The notes beneath the pieces are model-generated. The model was given only the letters and a program-made list of their open reading frames with translations. It was not told where the DNA came from and searched no databases. The position numbers and the translations under genes were made by a program. Positions 44,559 through 53,870 of a DNA stretch of 64,000 nucleotides are shown here, one piece after another; positions within the stretch are counted from its first letter, which is position 1; each line of letters begins with the position of its first letter. Origin of the DNA: Roseibium aggregatum IAM 12614. GTDB taxonomy: Bacteria; Pseudomonadota; Alphaproteobacteria; Rhizobiales; Stappiaceae. The stretch lies in assembly GCF_000168975.1 (NCBI RefSeq), contig NZ_AAUW01000014.1, positions 46,001-110,000 on the forward strand, written 5' to 3'.

Positions 44559-45533
44559 TTATGGCCGGCCGACGCGCAGGCGCGGGTCGATGAAGAAGTA
44601 AAGGATGTCGACGATGAAATTGATCGTCACGAACAGGAAGGCCGTCAGCATCAGGTAGGCGGACATGATGGGAATATCGACGTTCTGCACGGCCTGCAGG
44701 AACATCAGCCCCATTCCGGGCCACTGAAAGACGGTCTCTGTGATGGTCGCGAAAGCGATGATCGCGCCAAGCTGCAGGCCGGTGATGGTGATAACCGGAA
44801 CCAGCGTGTTCTTCAGGGCGTGCCGGAAGTTCACCAGCCGGTCCGGCAGACCTCGGGCCCGCGCGAACTTGATGTAGTCGGTCCGGATCACCTCCAGCAT
44901 CTCCGCGCGGATCAGGCGCATGATCAGCGTCATCTGATAGAGACCGAGCGTGATCGAAGGCAGGATCAGTGCTTTCAATCCGGAAATCGTCAGAAAGCCG
45001 GTCGTCCACCAGGAGCCGATCTGCACGGTCTCGCCGCGGCCGAAGCTGGGCAGCCATTGCAGCGTGACGGAAAACAGGAAGATCAGCAGGATGCCGATGA
45101 AGAACGTCGGCAGCGAAATACCGATCAGCGAAACCGACAGAAACAGCTTGGAAATGGGCGATTCGCGGTTGAGCCCGGCATAGATCCCCATGGGAATGCC
45201 GACAACCAGCGCAAACACGGCCGAGGCGAAACTGAGTTCCAAAGTCGCCGGTATGCGCTTGGCGAAGAGCTCGGACACCGGCTGGCGGAACTGATAGGAC
45301 GTGCCGAAGTCGAACTGCGCGGCCTTGGTGATGAAGCGGAAGAACTGGACGGGCACCGGGTCGTTGAGGCCAAGGCGATCACGCAGGGCTTCCCGGTCCT
45401 CGATCGAGGTTTCAATGCCGACCATCTGGTTGATGGGATCGCCGACAAAGCGGAACATTGTAAACGCGAGGAGGGCGACCACCAGCATGACAATCATCGC
45501 CTGCACGATGCGGCGCGTTGCAAATCCAATCAT
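44559..45533 (-). CDS. Peptide-type ABC transporter permease (DppB-like)
   Basis: 324 residues. It starts with the typical FATRRIVQAMIVMLVVALLAFTMFR and GDP motif, continues with LGLNDPVPVQFFRFI and FGTSYQFRQPVSELFAKRIPATLEL, then an EAA loop (DYIKFARARGLPDRLVNFRHALKNTLVPVITI). Six membrane helices. The N-terminal GDPINQMVG is the usual DppB arrangement. Confidence 0.94.
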   Translation of the reverse strand: MIGFATRRIVQAMIVMLVVALLAFTMFRFVGDPINQMVGIETSIEDREALRDRLGLNDPVPVQFFRFITKAAQFDFGTSYQFRQPVSELFAKRIPATLELSFASAVFALVVGIPMGIYAGLNRESPISKLFLSVSLIGISLPTFFIGILLIFLFSVTLQWLPSFGRGETVQIGSWWTTGFLTISGLKALILPSITLGLYQMTLIMRLIRAEMLEVIRTDYIKFARARGLPDRLVNFRHALKNTLVPVITITGLQLGAIIAFATITETVFQWPGMGLMFLQAVQNVDIPIMSAYLMLTAFLFVTINFIVDILYFFIDPRLRVGRP

Positions 45534-45610
45534 TTCGGCTCTTTGAATGCTTTCGTCATGAAAATACGCCCCCGGCGGTTGCCGGGAGCGTCAATTGCGG
45601 TGCCTCAGGA

Positions 45611-47194
45611 TCAGTTCTTGGTCACAAAACGGAACTGGAACTGGTTGTCGGCGCGCTGGACGAGGTCCAGCTTCTCGGAAACACCCCAAGCCAGGCTCTG
45701 CTGGTGCAGCGGGATGTAATAGGCGTTTTCGTGGCTGATGCGGAACGCTTCGGCGATCAGGTTGTCACGCTTTTCCGGATCGATCTCGACCAGAATTTCG
45801 TCGCTCAGCTGGTCGATCTTCTCGTCGCAGAAGCCGCCGTTGTTGAACGGCGAACCCTTGCCGGATTCATCGCGGCAGTTCATCAGGTTGTCCAGAACGT
45901 TCCAGCTGTCGAAGGAACCCGGGGTCCAGCCGAGCAGATAGAACGATGTGTCGAAACCGCCGGAAGCCAGGATCTTGGCGAAGTATTTTGCCTTCGGCTG
46001 AGCGTTGAGGTTCACCTTCACGCCGATGCGGGCCAGCATGGATGCAACGGCCTGGCAGATCGCCTCGTCGTTGACATAGCGATCGTTCGGGCAGTCCATG
46101 CCGATGGAAAATCCGTCCGCGTAGCCGGCTTCGGCCAGCAGCGCCTTGGCGGCTTCCGGGTCATAGGGGTAACGCTCGAACTCGTCCGACTTGGAAAACA
46201 GCAACGGAGAAATCATGAGGGCAGACGGGTTGGAGAGGTCGCGCATGACCTTCTTCTTGATGCCCTCGATATCGATCGCCTGGTAGAACGCCTTGCGCAC
46301 ACGGGCATCCTTGAGCGGGTTCTTGCCCTTGACGTCGGAATAGAGCAGCTCGTCGCGCATCTGGTCCATGCCCAGGAAGATCGTGCGCAGTTCCGGACCG
46401 GTCAGCGCGACGGTTCCCGCATTGTCGTTGATGCGTTTGATGTCCTGCACCGGGATCGGGTAAACCATGTCCATCTCGCCGGACAGAAGCGCGGCAACGC
46501 GCGTTGCATCCGAACCGATCGGCGTGAATTCCACCGTATCGAGATTGTGCTTGGCTTCATCCCACCAGCCGTCGAATTTTTCATAGACGGTCTTCACGCC
46601 GGCTTCGTGGCTGGCGATCTTGAACGGCCCGGTGCCATTGGCGTGCAAGGCGGCATAATTCGCGGAGGTATCGGAGGCGGAGGTGACTTTCACCGCGTCG
46701 TTCTCCGTCGTCCACTCCTTGTCCATGATGTAGAACGTATCCCACTCGTAATGCAGGATCGGGTTCGGACCGGTCAGAACGAAATCGACCGTGTAGTCGT
46801 CAACGATCTCGACCTTGGCATCGGCCGGGACGCGGGTGGTCAGGTCGGAGCCTTCCGAGCGGACACGGTCAACGGAAAAGGCAACGTCCTCGGCGGTGAA
46901 GTCGTTGCCGTTATGGAACTTCACGTCCTTGCGCAGGTGGAAACGCCAGCGATTCGGCTCGACGATTTCCCAGCTCTCGGCCAGGGCCGGCTCGATTGCC
47001 AGATCCGCGCCGCGCCGGGTCAGGCCTTCGTAGGTGTTGCCAAGCGACGACAAGGTGAAGGTCTCGTTGAGACTGTACGGATCAAGTGCGTTCAGCGCGC
47101 CTTGAAACGCAAATTTCAGTGTTTCTGCCTGAACAGCAGACCCCGTTCCCGCCGCAAGCATCGCTGCGGCGATGATAATTGTTCTCTTGTTCAT
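45611..47194 (-). CDS. ABC transporter substrate-binding protein, family 5
   Basis: 527 residues from the ATG at 47194 (SD gagggga), opening into a signal peptide (ending GSAVQAETL). SBP_bac_5 features are LDPYSLNETFTLSSLGNTYEGLTR and WRFHLRKDVKFHNGNDFTAEDVAFSVDRV. It captures peptides, or other compounds handled by this family such as glycosides or opines, for the downstream permeases. The adjacent M20 amidohydrolase favours an N-acyl amino acid or small peptide, as inference. Confidence 0.93.
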   Translation of the reverse strand: MNKRTIIIAAAMLAAGTGSAVQAETLKFAFQGALNALDPYSLNETFTLSSLGNTYEGLTRRGADLAIEPALAESWEIVEPNRWRFHLRKDVKFHNGNDFTAEDVAFSVDRVRSEGSDLTTRVPADAKVEIVDDYTVDFVLTGPNPILHYEWDTFYIMDKEWTTENDAVKVTSASDTSANYAALHANGTGPFKIASHEAGVKTVYEKFDGWWDEAKHNLDTVEFTPIGSDATRVAALLSGEMDMVYPIPVQDIKRINDNAGTVALTGPELRTIFLGMDQMRDELLYSDVKGKNPLKDARVRKAFYQAIDIEGIKKKVMRDLSNPSALMISPLLFSKSDEFERYPYDPEAAKALLAEAGYADGFSIGMDCPNDRYVNDEAICQAVASMLARIGVKVNLNAQPKAKYFAKILASGGFDTSFYLLGWTPGSFDSWNVLDNLMNCRDESGKGSPFNNGGFCDEKIDQLSDEILVEIDPEKRDNLIAEAFRISHENAYYIPLHQQSLAWGVSEKLDLVQRADNQFQFRFVTKN

Positions 47195-47307
47195 AATCCC
47201 CTCGTTTTCCGGTTTCGGCATATGTCGTGACGCACACCCTGCCAGGACCACGCGCCAACCTTGTCTAAAACAACTATGACACTGTAAACTTCTGTGTTCA
47301 AACCTGT

Positions 47308-48477
47308 TTAGCTGTCAAATTGCGACATTCTATCAATCAGTTTGTCCAGGAAGGCGGCGCATCGGTCGAGTTCGGACAGGGCAATAAATTCGTCCGGCTG
47401 ATGGGCCTGATCGATGGATCCGGGGCCGCAGACCACGGTGGAAAGGCCGTGGTCCTGGAAGATCCCGCCCTCGGTGGCATAGACCACGACGTTGCGGCTG
47501 TTGTCGCCTGTCAGACGTCTTGCGGTCGTCTCCGCCAGTCCGTCCGGTTCTTCGGAAAGTCCCGGCACATAGGCCAGTTCACTCACCTCGACGCGGCAGT
47601 CCGGCGAGACGGCCTGCATGCCCGGCAAAACCTCGTTTTCGATAAAGGCCCTGTAGGCTGCGACCCAGTCTTGCGCGTGTTCGCCGGGCAGCAGCCGGAT
47701 GTCGGTCACGAATTCGCAGTGCTGGGCGGTGATGTTATGCGCCTGGCCACCGGAAATGGTGCCGCAATGCAAGGTGGTGTAAGGCGGCTCGAACGGACTG
47801 TCCGGATCAGCCTTGGCCCGGTTTTCCGCGGTTCTGGCATCCAGCCATCCGATCAGCCTGGCGGCGACCGAGATCGCCGACACACCCCGGTGCAACTGGC
47901 TGGAATGGACCGGGTGCCCCTGGATGCGCGTTTTCAGCACCGTGATGCCCTTGTGGCCGGTGACGACCTTCATGCTGGTCGGTTCACCGACGATCACGAC
48001 CGAAGGGAGCGGGCCATTGGCCAGCATTTCAGGGATCAGCACCCTGGCCCCGTCGCAGCCGGTTTCCTCGTCATAGGAGAGCGCGATGTGGATCGGCCGT
48101 CTGAGCGGTGCCTTGACGAAGTCCGGCACCTTGGCAAGCACCGTCGCCGCAAAGCCTTTCATATCCGCCGCGCCGCGTCCGTAAAGGCGGCCGTTTTCTG
48201 CCCACGCTGAAAACGGATCGCGCGACCAGCTCTGGCCCGCGACCGGAACCACATCGGTGTGGGCGGACAGAACCGTCCCGCCATCGACCTCCGGGCCGAT
48301 ACGGGCATAAAGCGCGGCCTTCTGGCCTGTTTCATCCATCGCCCGCCCTGAAGCGACTCCCCACTGGCCGAGATAGTCTTCGACGAAGGCGATGAGGTCG
48401 AGGTTGCTTTGGTCCGAAACGGTGTTGAAGGAGATCAGTTTCTCCAGCATTTCCCGGGGCGTATATATCCGGCTCAC
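47308..48477 (-). CDS. ArgE/DapE-type M20 amidohydrolase (acetylornithine deacetylase-like)
   Basis: 389 residues of the M20 metallohydrolase family. Dinuclear zinc ligands are in VLSAHTDVVP, YGRGAADMKGF (bridging Asp), YDEETGCDG (catalytic Glu and ligand) and GEPTSM, with IDQAHQPDEF near the C-terminus supplying the last His. It matches ArgE (N-acetylornithine deacetylase) in length. As first gene of a peptide-type transporter operon, it more likely hydrolyses an imported N-acyl compound than serves arginine synthesis. Confidence 0.88.
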   Translation of the reverse strand: MSRIYTPREMLEKLISFNTVSDQSNLDLIAFVEDYLGQWGVASGRAMDETGQKAALYARIGPEVDGGTVLSAHTDVVPVAGQSWSRDPFSAWAENGRLYGRGAADMKGFAATVLAKVPDFVKAPLRRPIHIALSYDEETGCDGARVLIPEMLANGPLPSVVIVGEPTSMKVVTGHKGITVLKTRIQGHPVHSSQLHRGVSAISVAARLIGWLDARTAENRAKADPDSPFEPPYTTLHCGTISGGQAHNITAQHCEFVTDIRLLPGEHAQDWVAAYRAFIENEVLPGMQAVSPDCRVEVSELAYVPGLSEEPDGLAETTARRLTGDNSRNVVVYATEGGIFQDHGLSTVVCGPGSIDQAHQPDEFIALSELDRCAAFLDKLIDRMSQFDS

Positions 48478-48515
48478 GTGCTCTCCAGGGTTATGTTTGA
48501 ACGGAGGAATTTGCC

Positions 48516-50294
48516 TCAGGCGGAAACGGCATCGCCCAGGTGAAGGCCATCTAAGCTTTTCACTGCCAGGATTTGCAAGGGGATTTCCTTGCCGCGAACC
48601 TTGATTTCGGCTTCTTCCGCGCCGTCAATCCGGGCGCCTGCCGCAGCGACTACTTCCTTGGAAACGACAAGGAAACTGCCGTGGTTCTTGTTTTCGGTTT
48701 CCAGTCGGCTGGCGGTGTTGACCACGTCGCCAAGCGCGGTCAGGCTGTCGCGCTTGCCCTGTGCGCCGGCAGCACCGATCCGGCCGAGGATGGCCGGCCC
48801 GAGATGCAGGCCGATGCCGAGGCGAATCGGATCCCGGAACTGCGGACCTTTTTCCTTGTCGAGCGTCTTCATCACCATTTCGATTCGGCGGCAGGCGGCA
48901 AGCGCCTGCCGGGCACCGATTTCCACGCTGCTCTCCATGCCGAATATGGCCATGATGCCATCGCCGATGAACTTGTCGACATAGCCGCCCTCGTCCGCGA
49001 TCGCTGTTGAGGCCTGGTCCAGATAGCTGTTGAGCAGGTAGACGACGTCATAGGCGAGTTGGCTTTCGGTAATGCCGGTGAAGTTGCGCAGATCCACGAA
49101 CATGACCACCACATCCTGCTCGACACCCCAGTAATAGGCGTCTTTCAGGTGCTCACTGAGAATGGCGCTGGCCTTTACCGGCACCAGAGGCTGCACTTCC
49201 ACATTGTTTTCCGGCCGCACCTGACAGGCCAGGCGAATGTTTTGGCCCGCACCGATCCGTGTCAGCACGGCGGATTCGGCAGGGCCGGGTTTCGGCAAGC
49301 TTTCGCCGCCGGAAATCATCTTCACGCGGCAGGTCGAGCATCTGGCGCGCCCACCGCAGACCGATGCAACAGGTACGTCATTCATGCGGCTGATTTCCAG
49401 AAGGGTTGCCCCCGGGTGCGCCTTCACCGTCAGTCCGCCCGGATAGACAACGGTGAGGCTGCGCGCTTTCAGGCCAAGCAGATACCGGATCAAAATCGCC
49501 AGGAGACTGACGGCAATGAAGCCGAACACCACCGCACGGAACTGGACGACGACGTCGCTTGCCCACAATTGCTGCTCCGGGGTGATCCGGAGGGTGACCT
49601 CCCGGCTGAGGGCGAGCCTGCGCGCCCCTTCGATCCAGCCCCAGATCGCCAGAACGGGCATGGCGAAGGCAAACCCCGCCGCCAGTGGTTTCAGCCGCTG
49701 ATACGCCGGATAAAGACGCAGGAAGAAATGCAGGCCGATCATGGCATGGGTCCACACCACCAGCAGCAGAATCGACTGGTTGACCGCCGCATTCGGCCAC
49801 AGCAGCGTGAGCATCTGCTCGTAGACCGGCAGAAAGCCGAACTCCTTGGCGACGCCCATGGTCGTGGTGACATGCGGGATCAAAAGCCAGGGAATGTAGA
49901 GACCAAGGGCAAGCTGCAGAAACTCCCAGCGGGAGATCTTCAACGTCCGGCGTTTGCTTGTCCGCCACAGGGCCAGCAGCACATGGGTCAGCGCGGCAAG
50001 GATCAGCACAGTCTCTCCGAGCGGACTACGCCAGACCCAGTAGTGCCAGATCGAAGCCCGGTCCATGGCCTCAAAGGAAATGATGCCGAGAGCGTGGTTC
50101 GAAAAATGGCTGAGGCAGAATGTGAACAGGATCAGGCCGCTCCACAGCCGAAGCCGCTGACGCCAGTTGCCACGTCCAACCATGATATCGCCGGATCTTT
50201 TGCCCTTTTTGAGAGCCGGGCCGGCTCTTTCAGAAGATTTGGCGGCCGTCCCGGACGGTTGGGGCCGGACTGTGCCGGGGTCCTCTTCCTGCAT
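48516..50294 (-). CDS. CyaC-like membrane/ferredoxin/adenylate cyclase fusion
   Basis: 592 residues; the ATG at 50294 has a clear ribosome site (aggaaa), better than the ATG at 50183. Residues 50-275 form about six membrane helices with paired histidines (His63, 67, 103, 141, 183, 189) as in the dihaem SdhC-like anchor of Sinorhizobium CyaC. Residues 278-370 are a [2Fe-2S] ferredoxin domain with Cys313, 319, 322 and 357. The C-terminal class III cyclase has metal Asp401 (FVDLRNF) and Asp445 (GDG), Lys441 for adenine and LGDVVNTASRLE. It probably ties cAMP to quinone or redox state. Confidence 0.9.
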   Translation of the reverse strand: MQEEDPGTVRPQPSGTAAKSSERAGPALKKGKRSGDIMVGRGNWRQRLRLWSGLILFTFCLSHFSNHALGIISFEAMDRASIWHYWVWRSPLGETVLILAALTHVLLALWRTSKRRTLKISRWEFLQLALGLYIPWLLIPHVTTTMGVAKEFGFLPVYEQMLTLLWPNAAVNQSILLLVVWTHAMIGLHFFLRLYPAYQRLKPLAAGFAFAMPVLAIWGWIEGARRLALSREVTLRITPEQQLWASDVVVQFRAVVFGFIAVSLLAILIRYLLGLKARSLTVVYPGGLTVKAHPGATLLEISRMNDVPVASVCGGRARCSTCRVKMISGGESLPKPGPAESAVLTRIGAGQNIRLACQVRPENNVEVQPLVPVKASAILSEHLKDAYYWGVEQDVVVMFVDLRNFTGITESQLAYDVVYLLNSYLDQASTAIADEGGYVDKFIGDGIMAIFGMESSVEIGARQALAACRRIEMVMKTLDKEKGPQFRDPIRLGIGLHLGPAILGRIGAAGAQGKRDSLTALGDVVNTASRLETENKNHGSFLVVSKEVVAAAGARIDGAEEAEIKVRGKEIPLQILAVKSLDGLHLGDAVSA

Positions 50295-50573
50295 TAATTT
50301 CCTGTCTCCGGTCTTGCTGCACCGGTCTGCTGCCGGTCCGCCGTTTCAAGTGTCACTTCAAGCGCGGGCGGAAGCCGAGGTCAAGAAGACAAAAGGAAAA
50401 TGCGCTGAACTGCCCGTGAAGGTGGCCGCAACGTGGAAAACTCTGGATTGGAAAGCCCTTGTGCGGTCATTTTTTTCGAATTTCCGGGTTTTCTCCGACT
50501 GCGGCCTTGCATCCCCGGCTCCAGTCGGCACATTCCGGCCAAACAATCACTAATCAGCAACCGGGAAGAGGCG

Positions 50574-50933
50574 ATGAAGGTCTACGGCATCAAGAATTGC
50601 GACACCGTCAAGAAGGCGCGGAAGTTTCTGGAGGAGGCTGGCGTGCCGTATGAGTTCCACGATTACAAGAAGGACGGTGTCGATGCCGACCGGCTGGCCG
50701 GCTTCGTCGGCGAATTCGGCTGGGAAACGATCCTGAACAAACGCGGCACCACGTGGCGGCGCCTCGACGAGGCGACCCAGGACAGTGTCGTCGACGCGAA
50801 AAGTGCGCTCGATGTGATGATCGAGAACCCGTCGGTGATCAAACGGCCGATCGTGGCAGGCGAAACCAAGAATTTTGTCGGCTTTGACCCTGTCGCCTGG
50901 GAAATGGCTCTGGAGCTGGGCGAGCTGAAATAA
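50574..50933 (+). CDS. ArsC/Spx-family protein (YffB-like)
   Basis: 119 residues from the ATG at 50574 (SD gggaagagg). Thioredoxin-fold ArsC family: MKVYGIKNCDTVKKARKFLEE with a single Cys at position 9 in NCDT, YEFHDYKKDGVD, NKRGTTWRRL and SVIKRPIV. This matches YffB, a glutathione-dependent thiol reductase-like protein, rather than arsenate reductase. Single gene. Function in the cell is not established. Confidence 0.9.
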   Translation: MKVYGIKNCDTVKKARKFLEEAGVPYEFHDYKKDGVDADRLAGFVGEFGWETILNKRGTTWRRLDEATQDSVVDAKSALDVMIENPSVIKRPIVAGETKNFVGFDPVAWEMALELGELK

Positions 50934-50976
50934 CGCACGCCCTTGCCGGGTGAGCGGGCTCCGCCACATACGAGTG

Positions 50977-51060
50977 CCAGTGTTCACCAGTGCCAGCGTA
51001 GACCGGGGCCAGCGTAGACCGGGGCCAGCGTAGACCGGGGCCAGCGTAGACCGGGGCCAG
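50977..51060. repeat. 16-bp tandem repeat
   Basis: ccagcgtagaccgggg is repeated exactly four times at 50993-51056. A fifth, degenerate copy precedes it (50977-50992, 11 of 16 bases matching) and a partial ccag follows. It abuts the stop of the YcbK-like gene and lies between two convergent genes. The 16-base period would shift frame in coding DNA, but here it is outside the gene. Confidence 0.85.
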
Positions 51061-51063
51061 TTC

Positions 51064-51480
51064 CTACCAGGTTCGACGCGGGCCGATGTCGATGTGGTAA
51101 TGGCCGGAAGAATAGTGCTTGTATCCGCCCACTTCCGGCTGCGCCTTCAAAAAGGCGATGACCGACGACGGGTTGCCGCGAACGGAGAAATCGACCGCGC
51201 GGCAGTTGAGATGGTAGGAATCCTTCGCGCCGCCCTTCCACCAGTTTTCAAGCCACCAGCGCTTGGTGGAACTGACGGTCACCTTGCCATACCGGGACGC
51301 AACCCGGTTCAGGACCTTTTTCAGTTTACGCGGGACGCACCACGAGCTGTCGTTATAGTCGATGGAATTGTGGGACGCCGTCATCCAGCCCATGCCGGTG
51401 ACACCGGCGACGGTTCCGCAGCCGGCAAGTGTGGCGGTCAATCCTAGGAATACGATCCAGGCGATGAGGCGCTGACGCAT
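51064..51480 (-). CDS. DUF882/YcbK-like peptidase M15 lipoprotein
   Basis: 138 residues. A lipobox LAGC (Cys21) follows a short signal, so it is a lipoprotein. The domain is the metal-dependent M15A type: SYHLNCRAVDFSV supplies the H-x6-D pair and GHYHIDIGPRRTW the final H-x-H. These cleave D-Ala-type cross-links of peptidoglycan. It is shorter than E. coli YcbK (182 residues), but the catalytic core is whole. A tandem repeat starts immediately at its stop. Confidence 0.88.
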   Translation of the reverse strand: MRQRLIAWIVFLGLTATLAGCGTVAGVTGMGWMTASHNSIDYNDSSWCVPRKLKKVLNRVASRYGKVTVSSTKRWWLENWWKGGAKDSYHLNCRAVDFSVRGNPSSVIAFLKAQPEVGGYKHYSSGHYHIDIGPRRTW

Positions 51481-51669
51481 GACGGGCAGCCTTTTGGTTA
51501 CTTAATTACAATCTCGTCCCCCGTGCGCAGGCTGATTGAATTTTATTAAAATTCTAATGAAAAACATGGTTAACGATCGATCGAAACAAATGTTTCAGGA
51601 ATGGATATTTTCTGATACAAATGCGCCAGCCCAGTCCGGGCACAGCCGTCAGTTGCCGGAAAATCTGCC

Positions 51670-52986
51670 ATGTCTCACGTATTTCCCCGCCACACCAAAG
51701 CCGAACTTCCCGTCGCAGTAACCGGCGACGGGTGCTACATCCTCGACCGGTCCGGAAAGAGGTATTTCGACGGGTCCGGCGGTGCCGCGGTCTCCTGTCT
51801 CGGCCACAGCGACCCGGATGTGACCGCCGCCATCAAGGCCCAGGTCGACAGGATCGCCTTTGCCCACACAGGCTTCTTCACCAGCGAACCGGCCGAGGAG
51901 CTGGCGGATCTGCTGATCGAAAAGGCACCCGGCAATCTGGACCGCGTCTATTTCGTCTCAGGCGGATCGGAAGCCATGGAAGCGGCGCTGAAGCTGGCGC
52001 GGCAGTATTTTCTGGAAAAGGGCGAAGCGTCCCGGCACAGGGTGATCGCCCGCCGGCAGAGTTATCACGGCAACACGCTGGGCGCGCTGGCGGTCGGCGG
52101 CAACCAGTGGCGGCGGGAGCCCTTCGCGCCGCTGATGATCGACACCACCCACATCGCCCCCTGTTACGAGTACCGGGACCGCCGCGAGGGGGAAACCGCC
52201 TTCGACTACGGCCAGCGGGTCGCCAACGAACTGGAAGCGGAGATCCTGCGGCTCGGGCCGGAAAATGTCATGGCTTTCGTCGCCGAACCGGTTGTCGGCG
52301 CGACGGCGGGCGCCTTGCCGCCGGTCGAGGGCTATTTCAAGCGGATCCGCGAGATCTGCGACAGCTATGGCGTGCTTCTGATCCTGGATGAGGTGATGTG
52401 CGGCATGGGCCGCACCGGAACGCTGTTCGCCTGCGAGCAGGATGGCGTCGCCCCGGATATTCTCTGCATCGCGAAAGGCCTTGGCGCTGGCTATCAGCCT
52501 GTCGGCGCCATGTTGTGTACCGCTGCCATTTATGAAGCCATCGAGACCGGCTCGGGCTTTTTTCAGCACGGCCATACCTACATCGGCCATCCCGTCGCCT
52601 GCGCCGCGGCGCTGGCCGTGTTCAAAAAGCTGACCGGCGGCGTCGCCGACCGGGTAATGCCGATGGGCGAAAAACTTAACGCTGCCCTCACCGATGCCTT
52701 CGGCCAGCATCCCCATGTCGGCGACATTCGCGGACGCGGGCTTTTCCGGGGTATCGAACTGGTGGAAGACCGGGCGTCCAAGGCCTCGTTCGATCCCAAG
52801 AGGGGCATCAGCAAGGCCTTCAAGAAAGCGGCCTTCGAGGCAGGGCTCATCTGTTACCCGATGGGCGGGACAATCGATGGCGTGCAGGGCGACCACATCC
52901 TGCTGGCGCCGCCGTTCATTCTGGAAGACAGCCACATCGGCGAGATCACCGACAAGCTCGCTAAAGCTTTCAAGGCGGTCTTCTGA
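51670..52986 (+). CDS. Class III aminotransferase
   Basis: 438 residues of the ornithine/omega-amino-acid aminotransferase family (PLP fold type I). Motifs: FDGSGGAAVSCLGHSDPDVTAAI, FVSGGSEAMEAALKLARQY, the PLP-contact LILDEVMCGMGRTGTLFACEQDGVAPDI and Schiff-base Lys in CIAKGLGAGYQP. It moves an amino group from an omega-amino acid or amine to pyruvate or 2-oxoglutarate. It lies two bases before the BKACE gene, so they act together. Confidence 0.9.
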   Translation: MSHVFPRHTKAELPVAVTGDGCYILDRSGKRYFDGSGGAAVSCLGHSDPDVTAAIKAQVDRIAFAHTGFFTSEPAEELADLLIEKAPGNLDRVYFVSGGSEAMEAALKLARQYFLEKGEASRHRVIARRQSYHGNTLGALAVGGNQWRREPFAPLMIDTTHIAPCYEYRDRREGETAFDYGQRVANELEAEILRLGPENVMAFVAEPVVGATAGALPPVEGYFKRIREICDSYGVLLILDEVMCGMGRTGTLFACEQDGVAPDILCIAKGLGAGYQPVGAMLCTAAIYEAIETGSGFFQHGHTYIGHPVACAAALAVFKKLTGGVADRVMPMGEKLNAALTDAFGQHPHVGDIRGRGLFRGIELVEDRASKASFDPKRGISKAFKKAAFEAGLICYPMGGTIDGVQGDHILLAPPFILEDSHIGEITDKLAKAFKAVF

Positions 52987-52988
52987 CC

Positions 52989-53798
52989 ATGGCCGCCCTC
53001 TTCGCTCCTCCGCCGCTGCCACTGATCATGGCGGCCCCGAATGGCGCGCGCCGGACCAAATCCGACCACCCCTGCCTGCCGATGACCATCAGTGAGACGG
53101 TCGCGGCGGCAAAGGCCTGTTTCCATGCCGGCGCTGGCGCACTTCATGCCCATGTGCGCGATCCCTCCGGTGCCCATGTGCTCGATGCGGGGCTTTATCG
53201 GGAGCTCTTGTCGGAAATGCGTGTTGCGGTGCCGCAAATGCAGGTTCAAATCACGACAGAAGCTGTTGGAAAATACACCCCGGAACAGCAACGCGAACTG
53301 GTCTATAACGTACAGCCGGCATTGGTCTCCGTCGCGGTTCGGGAAATGGTTCCCGATGGCGGCGAGAATCAGGCAAAGGCTTTTTACGAATGGGCTTTCA
53401 GCCATGAATGTGCGGTCCAGCACATCGTCTACAGCGCAGACGATCTGGACCGGTTTTTCAATCTGGCGGCAGCCGGCACCCTGACAGGGGACAGTCATCA
53501 GTTGCTGTTCGTTCTGGGGCGCTATGCGGCCGGCCAGGAAAGCGCACCGGAAGATCTGGTGCCGTTTCTGGAGAAGCTCGCGGAACGCGGCGGCGGACAA
53601 GTGCTGGACTGGGCGGTCTGCGCCTTCGGGCACCGGGAGACGGACTGTCTGGTCGAGGCGGTCCGGCGGGGCGGCAAGACCAGGATCGGGTTTGAGAACG
53701 GCCTGTGGAACAGGTCCGGAGAACGCGCGAAAGACAATGCCGACCGGGTCCGCGATCTGGTATCGGCCCTGACGGAACACAGTCTGATGCCTGCCTGA
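52989..53798 (+). CDS. BKACE-family beta-keto acid cleavage enzyme (DUF849)
   Basis: 269 residues. The family condenses a beta-keto acid with acetyl-CoA, as in 3-keto-5-aminohexanoate cleavage in lysine fermentation. Hallmarks: APNGARRTKSDHPCLPMT, the zinc ligands HAHVRD, and GFENGLW near the C-terminus with the third ligand Glu. An aminotransferase directly upstream suggests an amino-keto acid substrate formed after or before transamination. The specific pathway is inferred. Confidence 0.9.
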   Translation: MAALFAPPPLPLIMAAPNGARRTKSDHPCLPMTISETVAAAKACFHAGAGALHAHVRDPSGAHVLDAGLYRELLSEMRVAVPQMQVQITTEAVGKYTPEQQRELVYNVQPALVSVAVREMVPDGGENQAKAFYEWAFSHECAVQHIVYSADDLDRFFNLAAAGTLTGDSHQLLFVLGRYAAGQESAPEDLVPFLEKLAERGGGQVLDWAVCAFGHRETDCLVEAVRRGGKTRIGFENGLWNRSGERAKDNADRVRDLVSALTEHSLMPA

Positions 53799-53870
53799 TC
53801 GTTCGGGCCGGCGTTCGGCACGAACCAAAATCAGCGGGCTGCGGCCCTCAAGGTTGGAGACTGGAATACT

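Noticed and set aside
48516..50294. Possible alternative start of the cyclase fusion at 50183.
   Set aside because: No ribosome site there; the upstream ATG at 50294 has one.
50977..51060. CRISPR-like array.
   Set aside because: Units are contiguous with no spacers, so it is a simple tandem repeat. No cas genes in the window.
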